Shown: positions 10,664 through 20,994 of the stretch, piece after piece
Position numbering within the stretch: position 1 is the first letter of the stretch
How the letters are laid out: the number at the start of each line of letters is the position of its first letter
Source of the DNA: Nitriliruptoria bacterium
GTDB taxonomy: Bacteria > Actinomycetota > Nitriliruptoria > Euzebyales > Egibacteraceae
NCBI GenBank assembly: GCA_003550425.1
Contig: PUKE01000069.1
Location: forward strand, 1 to 39,026
Reading direction: 5' to 3'
Length of the DNA stretch: 39,026 bases
Notes under the pieces: model-generated
Seen by the model: only the letters and a program-made list of their open reading frames with translations
What the model was told of the DNA's origin: nothing
Database searches by the model: none
Made by a program: the position numbers and the translations under genes

Positions 10664-11362
10664 GTGGACGCCTGGACCCGGCTGCGCGCGGGGCTCGCCG
10701 CAGTGGCCGAGCCCGTCCCCGGCGCGCGCGCCCCCGCCTCGGCGCGCCGCGGCGGGGCGCTCGCGCTGCTGCGCCCCACCGACGACCACGACCTCATGCT
10801 GCTGCTGATCCGGCGTCGCGCCGACCTCGCGGCCCATCCCGGTCAGATCGGGTTCCCCGGTGGCCGGCTCGAGCCCGGCGAGACCGCGCGCGAGGCCGCG
10901 CTGCGGGAGGCAGGGGAGGAGTGCGGGGTCCGCGCCGACAGCGTGGAGGTGCTCGGGCAGCTGCCGGGCTTCCTGATCCCGCCGTCGAACTTCTGGCTCG
11001 AGGTCGTCGTGGGCGGGTGGCAGCGCCCGCACGCGCTGGCGCGCGAGCCGGGCGAGGTCGCCGCGCTGCTCGAGACCCGCCTGTCGGACCTGCGCGACCC
11101 CGACCGCTGGCGCGTCACCGCGCTGGGCGACCGCGGCGCCGGCTGGGCCTGGGCGCTGCCCGGCGGCGACCTGCTGTGGGGCGCGACGGCCGGGGCGACC
11201 GCCGCGCTGCTGGACGTCCTCGACCCCGACTGGCGCGGCGGGCGCCGCCCCGAGGACCTGCCCGCCTCGTGCGTGGTGGACCCCTGGGCGCACCCCGACG
11301 CGCAGGCGCACCACGCGGGCCCGCCCGGGCGGTCCGCAGCGGCGCGGGAGCCGCGGGCATGA
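10664..11362 (+). CDS. CoA-type Nudix pyrophosphatase
   Basis: Predicted hydrolase of CoA or related nucleoside diphosphates, 232 residues from GTG 10664. The UPF0035/NudL signature is present: LLIRRRADLAAHPGQIGFPGG immediately before a complete Nudix box, G-x5-E-x7-REAGEECGV (about residues 66-88), with the catalytic Glu pair intact. A later SNFWLEVVVGGW segment corresponds to the part of the fold after the box. The start is chosen from the adjacent -10 element. The last bases overlap the next gene (ATGA), suggesting co-translation. Confidence 0.87.
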   Translation: MDAWTRLRAGLAAVAEPVPGARAPASARRGGALALLRPTDDHDLMLLLIRRRADLAAHPGQIGFPGGRLEPGETAREAALREAGEECGVRADSVEVLGQLPGFLIPPSNFWLEVVVGGWQRPHALAREPGEVAALLETRLSDLRDPDRWRVTALGDRGAGWAWALPGGDLLWGATAGATAALLDVLDPDWRGGRRPEDLPASCVVDPWAHPDAQAHHAGPPGRSAAAREPRA

Positions 11363-11904
11363 GCGCCACGCCGGTCTGGGCCGGCGTGGTGGTGTCGGAC
11401 CTGGCGCGCTCCACCGCCTGGTACACCGCCACGCTGGGCTGCGCGGTCACCGAGCGCAGCGCGCGCCTGGCCGTGCTCGCATTCCCCGACGGCAGCACCA
11501 TCGAGCTGGTGCTGGGCGACCCCACGCGGCCGGCGTCGGCCTTCCCGAGCTATCGCGAGGAGCCCGGGCCGCCGGTCATGCCCGGGTTCTCGGTGGAGGA
11601 TCCCGACGAGCTCGGGCGCGGGTTCGCGATCGCCAGCTGGCTGCCGCAGTGGGTGGTCGCGGTGGGCCCCGAGGGCCTGCGCGCCGTCCTGTGCGACCGC
11701 GTCGGCGCCGGCCGCGCGCTGTGCGGCTTCCGCGTGGCCAGCCCGGTGCCCGACGCCCACCGGGAGTGGTTCGCCTCCTTCGGCGCGGTCATCGAGGCGG
11801 TGGAGGCCGACGAGCTGTCGGTGGGCCTGCGCATCCGCGGCACCGCCGACGCCGAGCACCGCGACCCCGACGGCACGCCGGTGCGCATCGTCGCGGCCAG
11901 CTGA
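11359..11904 (+). CDS. VOC (glyoxalase/bleomycin resistance) superfamily protein
   Basis: Protein of 181 residues whose start overlaps the Nudix stop. The first half has the VOC fold pattern: VWAGVVVSDLARSTAWYTATLGCAV, then FPDGSTIELVLGD and MPGFSVEDPDEL. The second half (AVGPEGLRAVLCD, VPDAHREWFASFGAV, EHRDPDGTPVRIV) may be the second module. VOC proteins use paired modules to bind a metal; the usual His at the start of the first strand is not evident here (VWAGVVV), so metal-dependent catalysis is doubtful. Substrate unknown. Confidence 0.65.
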   Translation: MSATPVWAGVVVSDLARSTAWYTATLGCAVTERSARLAVLAFPDGSTIELVLGDPTRPASAFPSYREEPGPPVMPGFSVEDPDELGRGFAIASWLPQWVVAVGPEGLRAVLCDRVGAGRALCGFRVASPVPDAHREWFASFGAVIEAVEADELSVGLRIRGTADAEHRDPDGTPVRIVAAS

Positions 11905-11935
11905 CGCGGCACCGCCGCTCGCGAGGCCGGGCCGG

Positions 11936-12358
11936 TCAGTGCTCCTCGCGCACCACCGTGACGGGGCAGGGCGCGTAGGCGGTGGCCTGCTGGCTGGTCG
12001 AGCCGAGCATCAGCCCCGAGAAGCCCCCGCGGCCGCGCGAGCCGACCACCAGCAGCTCGGCGTCCTCCGCGGCACGGCACAGGGCCCTGGCGGGATGCTC
12101 CTCGCGCACGACCTGGCGCGTCACCCGCACGCCCTCCAGCGCGTCACCGAGCTCGCGGATGGCCGCGTCGATCTGCTGGCGGGTGCGCTTCTCGGTGCCC
12201 TCGCTGTCGACCGCGGGCATGGCAGGCCAGAACGAGGCGCTGGCCTTGGGGATGGCGGTGACGACCCGGAGCTCCACGCCGCGCATCCGCGCCTGCTCGG
12301 TCGCCCAGCCCAGCGCGCGCCGGGCGTGGTCGCTGCCGTCGAACCCAACGACGATCAT
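11936..12358 (-). CDS. Universal stress protein (UspA family)
   Basis: Single-domain Usp of 140 residues. The ATG at 12358 is chosen because it gives the canonical MIVVGFDGSDHARRAL start and follows AGGGAGGAC; the longer open frame upstream is not conserved-looking. The ATP-binding motif G-x2-G-x9-G-S/T is complete (GSRGRGGFSGLMLGST), so this is an ATP-binding Usp. The C-terminal strand CPVTVVREEH closes the fold. It converges with the VOC gene. Usp proteins respond to starvation, hypoxia or redox stress; the exact role is not visible. Confidence 0.93.
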   Translation of the reverse strand: MIVVGFDGSDHARRALGWATEQARMRGVELRVVTAIPKASASFWPAMPAVDSEGTEKRTRQQIDAAIRELGDALEGVRVTRQVVREEHPARALCRAAEDAELLVVGSRGRGGFSGLMLGSTSQQATAYAPCPVTVVREEH

Positions 12359-12440
12359 GGCGTCCTCCCTCGTCGGCGGCGCGCGGCGATCCCACCGGAG
12401 CGCCGTCCAGGGTCCGACTCGCGCGCCTCGCGTGCCCGTC

Positions 12441-12446
12441 ACCGTA
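12441..12446 (-). promoter_or_regulatory. -10 element (TACGGT on the minus strand) for the universal stress gene
   Basis: On the minus strand TACGGT fits TAnnnT and lies about 80 bases before the usp start. No -35 was recognised. Confidence 0.35.
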
Positions 12447-12492
12447 GGCCATCGCCCAGGGCTCCCTCACGTCAGGGGCACGTGCGAGTGCG

Positions 12493-13041
12493 CTAGGCGC
12501 AGGAGGCGAAGCCGACCGCGACCACGACGAGCGCGGCCGCGAGGCCGAGCCACGCGCGCCGGTCGGCGAGCCGCGAGCGCTGCCGCGGGGCCGGCGGACC
12601 GAGGCGCTGCGGGCGGGCCTGCGGCAGGCTGATCGCCACGTCGGCGCCGGTGCGACCGTCGTCGCGCAGCCACTCCCAGCACACCCAGGTGACGACCTCC
12701 TCGCCGCGCGCGGCGAGCAGCGCCGCGACGGCCTCGGCGTGCGCGGCGGGCACCCAGCCGGCGCGCTGCTCGCCCTGGGCGTCGCGCACGGCCACGCCGC
12801 CCTGCTCGCTGGCCAGCGTCACGGGGCGGTCCAGGGCGAAGCCGGGCGTGCGCAGCGCCTGGCGCTCCTCGGGCGAGGCCGGTGCGACCTCGACGATGGC
12901 CAGCTGCTCGAAGCGCTCGGGGGTGAGGGCCTCGCGCGACAGCGGCTGGCCCTGTGCGTCGCGCGCCTCGTAGCCGCGCCCGATCACCGGCTGGCCGTCG
13001 GGCGCGACCGCCTCGCGCGTGGTCAGCCGCAGGCTCACCAT
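12493..13041 (-). CDS. Putative HIRAN-like protein with C-terminal membrane anchor
   Basis: Uncharacterised 182-residue protein. ATG at 13041 follows a strong GAGGAGGAGG site. The middle (about residues 70-120) reads like a HIRAN-type strand pattern: FALDRPVTLASEQGGVAVRD, then GWVPAAHAEAVAALLA. HIRAN domains are usually found on helicases and bind DNA ends, but stand-alone versions exist in bacteria. The last 22 residues (RRAWLGLAAALVVVAVGFAS) form a single hydrophobic segment ending almost at the C-terminus, so the protein is probably tail-anchored. It is read after the gene at 13073-13615, with a 31-base gap, and the two are likely one operon. The domain call is tentative. Confidence 0.6.
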   Translation of the reverse strand: MVSLRLTTREAVAPDGQPVIGRGYEARDAQGQPLSREALTPERFEQLAIVEVAPASPEERQALRTPGFALDRPVTLASEQGGVAVRDAQGEQRAGWVPAAHAEAVAALLAARGEEVVTWVCWEWLRDDGRTGADVAISLPQARPQRLGPPAPRQRSRLADRRAWLGLAAALVVVAVGFASCA

Positions 13042-13072
13042 CGGCGTCCTCCTCCTCGCCAGGCGCGGCGCG

Positions 13073-13615
13073 TCACGAGGCCTCGGGCGCGGGATCGTCG
13101 AGGTCGGCTGGCGCCCCGCGCAGCACCGCCAGCAGGCCCCAGCCGTAGGCGTCGACCGCCCGCGGCGACATCGCCTCGTGCTCGCGGTCGCCGTCCAGCG
13201 CGACGCGGCAGCGGAAGCGGCCGTCCACGCGGCGCAGGGCACGGAAGCGCTCGCCGAGGCGCTCGCGCAGCTGCCCCTCGGTCGGCAGCCAGACGACCTC
13301 CTGCTGGCGGATGGCGTCGAGCGCCCACTCCACGGCGCCGTTGAAGGTCAGGATCTGGCCCCCGGGCGCGCGGCGCACGTCCACGCTCATCGGGCTGATG
13401 AGGAAGGTGTGCTCGTCCAGCTGGGCCTCGGGGATGAGGAACCGGTCGCCCTGGCGGGGCTCCCATTCCAGGCCCGCGTCGCGGAGGCGGCGCGCGAGGT
13501 GCAGCGACAGCAGCGGCTCGCCCTCGTCGGGATCGTCGACGGCGGCGTCGTCCACGGCCCACACCCAGGAGCCGGGCTCGTGGCGCTCGTCGCCGGGTGC
13601 GGTGTCGGGTGGCAC
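13073..13615 (-). CDS. Conserved actinobacterial hypothetical protein (sometimes labelled CpaE-like)
   Basis: A 180-residue soluble acidic protein. GTG at 13615 follows AAGGAG with good spacing. Visible segments are LHLARRLRDAGLEWEPRQGDRF, LDEHTFLISPMSVDVR, LTFNGAVEWALDAI, VVWLPTEGQLRERLGERFRAL and a final strand RFRCRVAL. From memory, similar actinobacterial proteins carry a label as pilus assembly protein CpaE, but there is no P-loop or receiver domain here, so that name is not justified by the sequence. Function unknown; it starts 71 bases from tRNA-Leu and is followed by the HIRAN-like gene. Confidence 0.75.
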   Translation of the reverse strand: MPPDTAPGDERHEPGSWVWAVDDAAVDDPDEGEPLLSLHLARRLRDAGLEWEPRQGDRFLIPEAQLDEHTFLISPMSVDVRRAPGGQILTFNGAVEWALDAIRQQEVVWLPTEGQLRERLGERFRALRRVDGRFRCRVALDGDREHEAMSPRAVDAYGWGLLAVLRGAPADLDDPAPEAS

Positions 13616-13685
13616 GCGGGCGGCTCCTTGCTCGGCGCTGCCTCGAGTCTCTCACGCCCCGCGGCACCGGGAAGGTGGCCGGCAG

Positions 13686-13768
13686 TGCCGGAGGCGGGAC
13701 TCGAACCCGCACGCCCCGAGGGGCAGCGAGGTTTAAGCTCGCCGTGTCTGCCGTTCCACCACTCCGGC
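13686..13768 (-). tRNA. tRNA-Leu (anticodon TAA)
   Basis: On the minus strand an 83-nt tRNA folds with acceptor stem GCCGGAG/CTCCGGC and discriminator A. The anticodon stem GCGAG/CTCGC holds the loop CTTAAAC (anticodon TAA), and a long variable arm (CCCCTCGGGG) is typical of class II tRNA-Leu. The T arm is GCGGG-TTCGAGT-CCCGC. CCA is not encoded. It reads UUA, the rarest leucine codon in such genomes; I found no TTA codon in the called genes of this window. Confidence 0.95.
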
Positions 13769-13776
13769 GTGAGGGC

Positions 13777-13782
13777 AGCGTA
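13777..13782 (-). promoter_or_regulatory. -10 element (TACGCT on the minus strand) of tRNA-Leu
   Basis: TACGCT ends nine bases before the tRNA 5' end, placing transcription initiation at or one to two bases before the mature tRNA. Confidence 0.5.
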
Positions 13783-13832
13783 GCGAACCACCCGGCCGCG
13801 GGGCAGGCCACGCGTCCTGATCGCGCAGCGAC

Positions 13833-13838
13833 TAGGCT
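13833..13838 (+). promoter_or_regulatory. -10 element (TAGGCT) of the NYN/OST-HTH gene
   Basis: TAGGCT lies 37 bases upstream of the ATG at 13875 and 50-60 bases from the oppositely oriented tRNA promoter, forming a divergent promoter pair. Confidence 0.45.
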
Positions 13839-13874
13839 CCGTCTGCGTCCCCGTCCCCGGCGATCGTCCCGATC

Positions 13875-15116
13875 ATGGCTCACGACGAAGAGCGCCTCGC
13901 GCTGTTCCTGGACTACGAGAACCTCGCCATCGGGGCCCGGGAGGACCACAAGGGCTTCAGCTTCGACCTCAAGCCCGTGGCCGATGTGCTCGCCGAGCGC
14001 GGCCGCGTCGTGGTGCGCCGGGCCTACGCCGACTGGTCGTACTTCGAGGCCGACCGGCGGATGCTCACCGAGCACCACGTCGAGCTGATCGAGATCACCC
14101 AGCGGCTCAAGCACCAGCGCAAGAACGCCGCCGACATCAAGCTCGCCGTCGACGCGATCGAGCTGAGCTTCGAGCGCGACTACATCACGACCTTCGTCAT
14201 CGCCACCGGCGACAGCGACTTCACCCCGCTGGTGGACAAGCTGCGGGCGCTCAACAAGCGCGTGGTCGGGGTGGGCATGGAGTCCTCGACCTCTGGCCTG
14301 CTGCCTCCGGCGTGCGACGAGTTCATGTTCTACGAGCGCCTGGAGGGCGTGGACCTCAAGCCCTCGCGCGGGCGTGGGCGCGGGCGTCGCGGGCGTGGTG
14401 GCCGTGGCGGCGGCCAGGCGCCACCGGCCGCCGAGGCGCCAGCCGCGGCCGCGGCAGCGCCCGCCGAGCCGGCCGCGCCCGCCGCGACCTCGCCAGCGGA
14501 GGAGGTCGTGCCCGAGCCGCCGGTGGAGCCCGCCGCGCCCGCGCCCGCCGAGGCCGCCGCGGGCGACCTCGGCGCCGAGGAGGAGGACGACGCCGGCGAG
14601 GGCAACGGTGGCGATCCCGAGGACCTCGTCAAGCTCGTGACGCAGACCCTGTCGGGCCTGCAGCGCTCCAGTGGCGGGGCGGTGGTGGCCAGCGCCCTGA
14701 AGCGCGCCATGCTCCGCAAGGACCCGACCTTCAACGAGGCCGACCACGGCTTCCGCGCCTTCGGCGAGCTGCTGCGCCACCTCGAGCACCGCGGGATCGT
14801 CGAGCTGTCCGAGGGCACCGCCCGCGGCGACCCGGAGGTCGCCTTCCCCGAGGCGCACCGCGGCGAGGAGGAGGCCTTCGCGCTGCTGCGCGACACCATC
14901 GCTGACCTCGCGGGCCAAGGCTCGCCGCCGCCGCTGTCGGGGCTCAAGGACCAGCTGCGCAAGCGCGACCCCGGCTTCAGCGAGAAGTCCTACGGCTACG
15001 GCGGGTTCCTCCAGTTCTGCAAGGCCGCCAGGGCGCGCGGGCTCGTCACCATGGAGTGGGACGAGGACGCCGACGACTACGTCCTCGAGCCGGTCCACGA
15101 GGGCGCGTCGAGCTGA
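13875..15116 (+). CDS. NYN-domain putative RNase with RG-rich linker and two OST-HTH-like domains
   Basis: Predicted RNA-acting protein of 413 residues. Residues 5-155 form a NYN/LabA (PIN-like) nuclease domain: LFLDYENLAIG with Asp13, KNAADIKLAVDAIEL with Asp88 and Asp93, and ATGDSDFTPLV with Asp113 and Asp115. These are the acidic residues expected for metal-dependent RNA cleavage. Residues 165-180 are an RG-rich patch ([16 protein letters not shown]), followed by a disordered Ala/Pro/Glu linker to about 245. Two C-terminal modules (about 247-326 and 331-406) share the OST-HTH/LOTUS pattern of a helical start, an L-K-x-x-L/M-R-K-x-D-P-x-F segment, a G-F/Y-x-x-F-x-x-L/F segment and a final strand. 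The layout recalls eukaryotic MARF1 and Limkain-type proteins. RNA target unknown. Confidence 0.85.
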   Translation: MAHDEERLALFLDYENLAIGAREDHKGFSFDLKPVADVLAERGRVVVRRAYADWSYFEADRRMLTEHHVELIEITQRLKHQRKNAADIKLAVDAIELSFERDYITTFVIATGDSDFTPLVDKLRALNKRVVGVGMESSTSGLLPPACDEFMFYERLEGVDLKPSRGRGRGRRGRGGRGGGQAPPAAEAPAAAAAAPAEPAAPAATSPAEEVVPEPPVEPAAPAPAEAAAGDLGAEEEDDAGEGNGGDPEDLVKLVTQTLSGLQRSSGGAVVASALKRAMLRKDPTFNEADHGFRAFGELLRHLEHRGIVELSEGTARGDPEVAFPEAHRGEEEAFALLRDTIADLAGQGSPPPLSGLKDQLRKRDPGFSEKSYGYGGFLQFCKAARARGLVTMEWDEDADDYVLEPVHEGASS

Positions 15117-15117
15117 C

Positions 15118-15145
15118 GCGGCAGACCCGAGGCGGCAGACCCGAG
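15118..15145 (+). repeat. 14-bp tandem duplication
   Basis: GCGGCAGACCCGAG occurs twice in direct succession (15118-15131 and 15132-15145), just after the NYN gene stop and just before the GlnR-type box. Confidence 0.8.
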
Positions 15146-15153
15146 GGCCAGGG

Positions 15154-15608
<455 letters not shown>

Positions 15609-15688
15609 TCGACGCCACCGTCCCACCGCTGGACCCCCACCGGGTCGACGCCGAGCTCGGCCCGTCCTGGTGCGAGGCGTGGACGGCG

Positions 15689-18141
15689 GTGGTCGATGCC
15701 CGCCTGCGGGCGGGGCTGGCCGCGTCCGAGGCCACCGCGGGGGTGGCCCTCGTGGCCGTCGGCGGCTACGGCGCCGCGCGGCTGTGCCCCCGCAGCGACG
15801 TGGACCTGCTGCTGCTCCACGACGGTCGCGTCGCCGGTGGCCTCGACGCGGTGGTGCGCAGCGTCTGCTACCCCCTGTGGGACGCCGGGATGGCGGTGGG
15901 CCACGCGGTGCGCACCGTGCGCGAGGCGGCCCGCGCCGGCGACGACACGGTCGAGACCGCCACGGCGCTGCTGACCCGCCGGCTCGTGGCCGGCGACCGG
16001 GGGCTGCTCGATCGCCTGGATGCCCGCCTGGCCCGAGCGCCGTCGCGCCAGGGGCGGCAGCTGGTGCAGGCGCTGGGACGCGACGCGCCCGATCGCGCCG
16101 CGCTGCCGGTGGGGCGCCTGGAGCCCGACCTCAAGTGCGATCCTGGCGGCCTGCGCGACCTCGACCGCCTGGAGTGGGCCGCGGCGGGCCTGCTCGGCCG
16201 CCCCTCGCTGGAGGCGCTGGTCGAGACCGGCACGCTGGGCGCGCCGGACCACTCCGCGCTGCGGATGGCCAGGGCGGTGCTGCTCGCCGCCCGCACCGCG
16301 CTGCACCTCACCGACGCGCGGTCCGGCGATCGCCTGCGGCTCGACCTCCATGACGACGTCGCCGCGCGCCTCGGTGGCGAGGCCGATGGGCTGCTGCGCG
16401 CGGTCGGGCTCGCGATGCGGGCGGTGGCCCACGTCGCGGCCCGCGCCTGGCCGCGGCTGCTGGCCGACGCGCAGGGCGGGCGCTCGCGCCCGTCGCCGGC
16501 GCCCCGCCCGGTCGATGACGGCGTCGCCGTGGTGGACGGGCTCGTGACGCTCGCGGCCGAGCGCGACCTGCACGCCGATCCGACGCTGGCGTGGCGCGCG
16601 GTGGCCGCCGCTGCCCGCGAGGGCGCGCACCTGGACCGCCGCACCGCCGAGCGCGTGCGCACCACCTTCGCGAGCGCCCGGCCCTGGTGGGACGACGCCG
16701 CGCGCGACGCGCTGCTCACCACGCTGCGCCAGGGCGAGGCGGGGGTGCGCGCGCTGCGCGACGCCGACCACCTCGGGCTGCTCGTGGCCTACCTGCCCGG
16801 CTGGGAGCGGGTGCGCGGGCTGCCCCAGCGCAACCCCTTCCACCGCTTCGACCTCGACACCCATCTGCTGCACACCGTGGCCTGGCTGGTGGCCATCGGG
16901 GAGGGTGCGCTGGAGCCCGACCACGCGCGGCGCTGGGCGGCGCTGGAGGATCCCGACGCCCTGCTGCTCGCCGCCTGGCTCCATGACGTCGGCAAGGCGT
17001 GGCCCGGCGACCACAGCCTCGTGGGCGCCGAGCTGGTCGCCGAGTGGCTGGCCGACGCCGGGTTCGGCAGCGCCCGGGCCATGCGCGTGGCCAAGCTGGT
17101 GCGGCTGCACCTGCTGCTGCCCGACGTCGCCACGCGCCGCGACCTCGACGATCCCGAGGAGATCGCGGGCGTGGCCGAGGCCGTCGGCGACGCCGAGACC
17201 CTCGACGGCCTGCTGCTGCTCGCGCTCGCCGACGCCCGCGCCACCGGGCCCTCGGTCTGGTCGGCGTGGAAGGACGGGCTGCTGGCCACGCTGCACGCGC
17301 GGGTGCGCGCGGCGCTGCGCGACGACGCCGCGGTCCCCGGCGCGCCGGAGGACACCGCCGCGGCCGCGCGTCGCGTCGCGGCCGCCGCCGGGGCGTCGCA
17401 GGCCGCGGTGGACCGCCTCCTCGCCGACGTGCCCCGCCGCTACGTCGTGGCGGCCAGCGCCGAGCAGATCGCCGCGCACCTCGCCCTGCTCGCCGAGCGC
17501 GCCCCCGACCGGCCGGCCGCCGCGTGGCGGGCCGGCAGCGTGCCCGGCACCGCCGTGCTGTCGGTCGTGGCGCCTGACCGCGTGGGGCTGCTGGCCGCCT
17601 GCGCGGGGATCATCTCGTCCCATGACCTGCGGCTGCTCGATGCCCGCGCGGTCACCAGTGGGCAGGGCACCGCGCTGGACTGGTTCACCGTGGCGGTGGA
17701 CGGCGAGCCGCCCGCGGCGCTCGCTGAGGAGGTCGTCGCGGCGATCGAGGGGGAGGTCGACGTCGCCGCGCGGATCGCGGCCCGCGAGCGGCGCCGCGAC
17801 GCGCGCCTGCCGGCCGAGGCCGCGCTGGCCAAGACCTCGGTGACCGTCGACGCCTCCGGCGACCTGGTGCGCCTGGAGGTGCGGGCGCCCTCGACGCCCG
17901 GGCTGGTGTACCGGCTCACGCGCGCGGTGGCGGACACCGGCATCTCGGTGGCGGGGCTCAAGGCGGAGGTGCTGGGCGCCCAGGCCCGCGTCGCCCTGTT
18001 CTTCCCCGAGCTCGCGGCGGTGCTGCGCGAGACCCTCGTCGCCGCGCTCACCACCGCCGCCGCCCCACCCGACCACCTGCGGCGCGGCCAGGGGGCGCGG
18101 CCGAGCCGAGCGGACGCGCCCGGCTCGGCCGATGGCGCGTC

Positions 18142-18145
<4 letters not shown>
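15689..18145 (+). CDS. glnD: [Protein-PII] nucleotidyltransferase GlnD
   Basis: Bifunctional enzyme that modifies PII at Tyr51 (uridylylation, or adenylylation in actinobacteria) and removes the group. The 818 residues show the nucleotidyltransferase motif [20 protein letters not shown] (Gly25, Gly26, Asp37, Asp39). The HD hydrolase domain follows, with [11 protein letters not shown] and [16 protein letters not shown]. Two C-terminal ACT domains ([18 protein letters not shown] and [19 protein letters not shown]) sense glutamine. GTG 15689 is the first normal start in frame, but in-frame coding-like sequence including WCEAW extends upstream to the glnB stop; a CTG at 15629 is a possible non-standard start. 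The stop codon shares CTAG with the fumC stop. Confidence 0.93.
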
Positions 18146-19545
<1,400 letters not shown>

Positions 19546-19612
19546 GGTTCCTCCTCGACGGCGGTCGGTGCGCAGGGTCTCCGGCCCGCCCCCGGACGGC
19601 CTGCCGCAGCGG

Positions 19613-19618
19613 AGCCTA
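19613..19618 (-). promoter_or_regulatory. -10 element (TAGGCT on the minus strand) of fumC
   Basis: TAGGCT lies about 70 bases before the fumC ATG, within the 250-base divergent region shared with the phosphomutase gene. Confidence 0.45.
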
Positions 19619-19689
19619 ACGGTCGGCCTGCGCCCGGCGAGGGACGCGCGGGCCTCGCCCGTGCGCTGAACGGCCCGGGATCGGGCGGC

Positions 19690-19695
19690 TACCCT
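19690..19695 (+). promoter_or_regulatory. -10 element (TACCCT) of the phosphomutase operon
   Basis: TACCCT fits TAnnnT and lies about 100 bases before the GTG at 19795, giving a leader near 90 bases. Nothing else recognisable is seen in the leader. Confidence 0.4.
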
Positions 19696-19794
19696 CGCAC
19701 CTCGCACCGCGTCTCGCCCGTCCACCGGCGCCGCGCCGCTGCGCGAGCGCCGCCCACCCCGCCCACCCCATCGCCCCGGAAGGACCGCTCGCCG

Positions 19795-20463
19795 GTGACC
19801 GCGCTGCTGCTCGTGCGCCACGCCACCACCGCCGCGACCGGGCGCCGGCTGGGCGGGCGCACCACCGCCGAGCTCGACGCGCGCGGCCGCGACCAGGCCG
19901 CCGACGTGGCCGCGCGCCTGGCCGAGGTGCCCGTGGCCGCGGTCTACGCGAGCCCGCTGCCGCGCACCTGGCAGACCGCGCAGGCCATCGCCGCGCGGCA
20001 TCGCCGCCGCGTGCGCGAGCTGCCCGGCGTCATCGAGGTCGACTACGGGTCGTGGACCGACCGGCCGCTGGCGCAGGTCCGACGCACCAAGCGCTGGCCG
20101 GTGATCCAGACGCGCCCCTCGCGGGTGACGTTCCCCAAGGGCGAGTCGATCCGCGCGGCCCAGGCCCGCGCGGTGGAGGCGCTCGAGGGGGTCGCGGCCG
20201 CGCACCGACGCGACGCGGTGGTGGTGGTCAGCCACGCCGACGTGCTCAAGGCGGCGGTGGCGTTCTTCCTCGGCCAGCCGCTGGACCTGTTCCAGCGGCT
20301 GCACGTCGCCCCGGCCTCGGTCACCTGGCTCCAGCTCGACCCCGACGCGCCACCGACGCTGCTGCGCCTGGGCGACGACGGTCCCCTGGACGCCGCGCGC
20401 TTCGGTGGGCCGCGGCAGCAGCGACAGGCCGGCCGCGACGACGACGCGCGCAGGAGAGGCTGA
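19795..20463 (+). CDS. Histidine phosphatase / phosphoglycerate-mutase-like protein (MSMEG_4193 type)
   Basis: Member of the histidine phosphatase superfamily, 222 residues. GTG 19795 follows GGAAGGACC. The catalytic LLVRHATT motif has His9, with Arg8 beside it. The second phosphate Arg is in [10 protein letters not shown], the acid-base Glu probably in EVDYGSW, and the second catalytic His in [11 protein letters not shown]. The gene is first in a three-gene cluster with DUF3090 and SCO1664-type genes, a conserved actinobacterial set whose members in Streptomyces sit next to mshC. Substrate unknown; a role in the process shared by the three is inferred. The stop overlaps the next ATG by one base. 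Confidence 0.9.
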   Translation: MTALLLVRHATTAATGRRLGGRTTAELDARGRDQAADVAARLAEVPVAAVYASPLPRTWQTAQAIAARHRRRVRELPGVIEVDYGSWTDRPLAQVRRTKRWPVIQTRPSRVTFPKGESIRAAQARAVEALEGVAAAHRRDAVVVVSHADVLKAAVAFFLGQPLDLFQRLHVAPASVTWLQLDPDAPPTLLRLGDDGPLDAARFGGPRQQRQAGRDDDARRRG

Positions 20464-20987
20464 TGAGCGAGTCCTTCGAGCTCGACCCGGTCGACTGGAT
20501 CACCGCCGGCGCGATCGGCGAGCCCGGGTCGCGGACGTTCTACGTGCAGGCCCACAAGGACCACAGCGTCGTCGCGCTGCTGGTCGAGAAGCAGCAGGTC
20601 CGCCAGCTCGCCCAGGTCGCCCAGGAGCTCCTCGAGCGCATCGACGTCACGGTCACCCCCGACGACCTCGACACCCGCACCCAGCAGCTGCAGGAGCCGA
20701 TCGCCGCGGCCTGGCGGGCCGGCCGCCTGGCGCTGGGGATGGACGAGGACGGCGAGCGCTTCCTGCTGGAGGCCGAGGAGCTCGTCGAGGGCGAGGACGC
20801 CGAGCCGGCCACGGCACGGCTGTGGATGACCAGCGAGCAGCTCACCGCCATGGCCGCCCACGCCGCCTGGTCGGTGGAGGCCGGCGCCCGGGAGACGTGC
20901 CGGCTGTGCAACCGGCCCATCGACCCGGCCGGCCACCTGTGCCCCGCCATGAACGGGCACGGCCCGCTCGTGGAGCCCTCGACGTGA
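20463..20987 (+). CDS. DUF3090 family protein with C-terminal zinc ribbon-like motif
   Basis: Conserved actinobacterial protein of 174 residues, unknown function. The N-terminus [22 protein letters not shown] is family-typical, followed by a helical region ([18 protein letters not shown]) and a strand-rich middle with a negative patch. The end has [21 protein letters not shown], where Cys-x2-Cys plus His/Cys residues could bind zinc. The ATG overlaps the previous TGA (TGATG) and follows GGAGAGG, so translation is probably coupled. The SCO1664-type gene follows eight bases downstream. Confidence 0.9.
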   Translation: MSESFELDPVDWITAGAIGEPGSRTFYVQAHKDHSVVALLVEKQQVRQLAQVAQELLERIDVTVTPDDLDTRTQQLQEPIAAAWRAGRLALGMDEDGERFLLEAEELVEGEDAEPATARLWMTSEQLTAMAAHAAWSVEAGARETCRLCNRPIDPAGHLCPAMNGHGPLVEPST

Positions 20988-20994
20988 GGCGATC

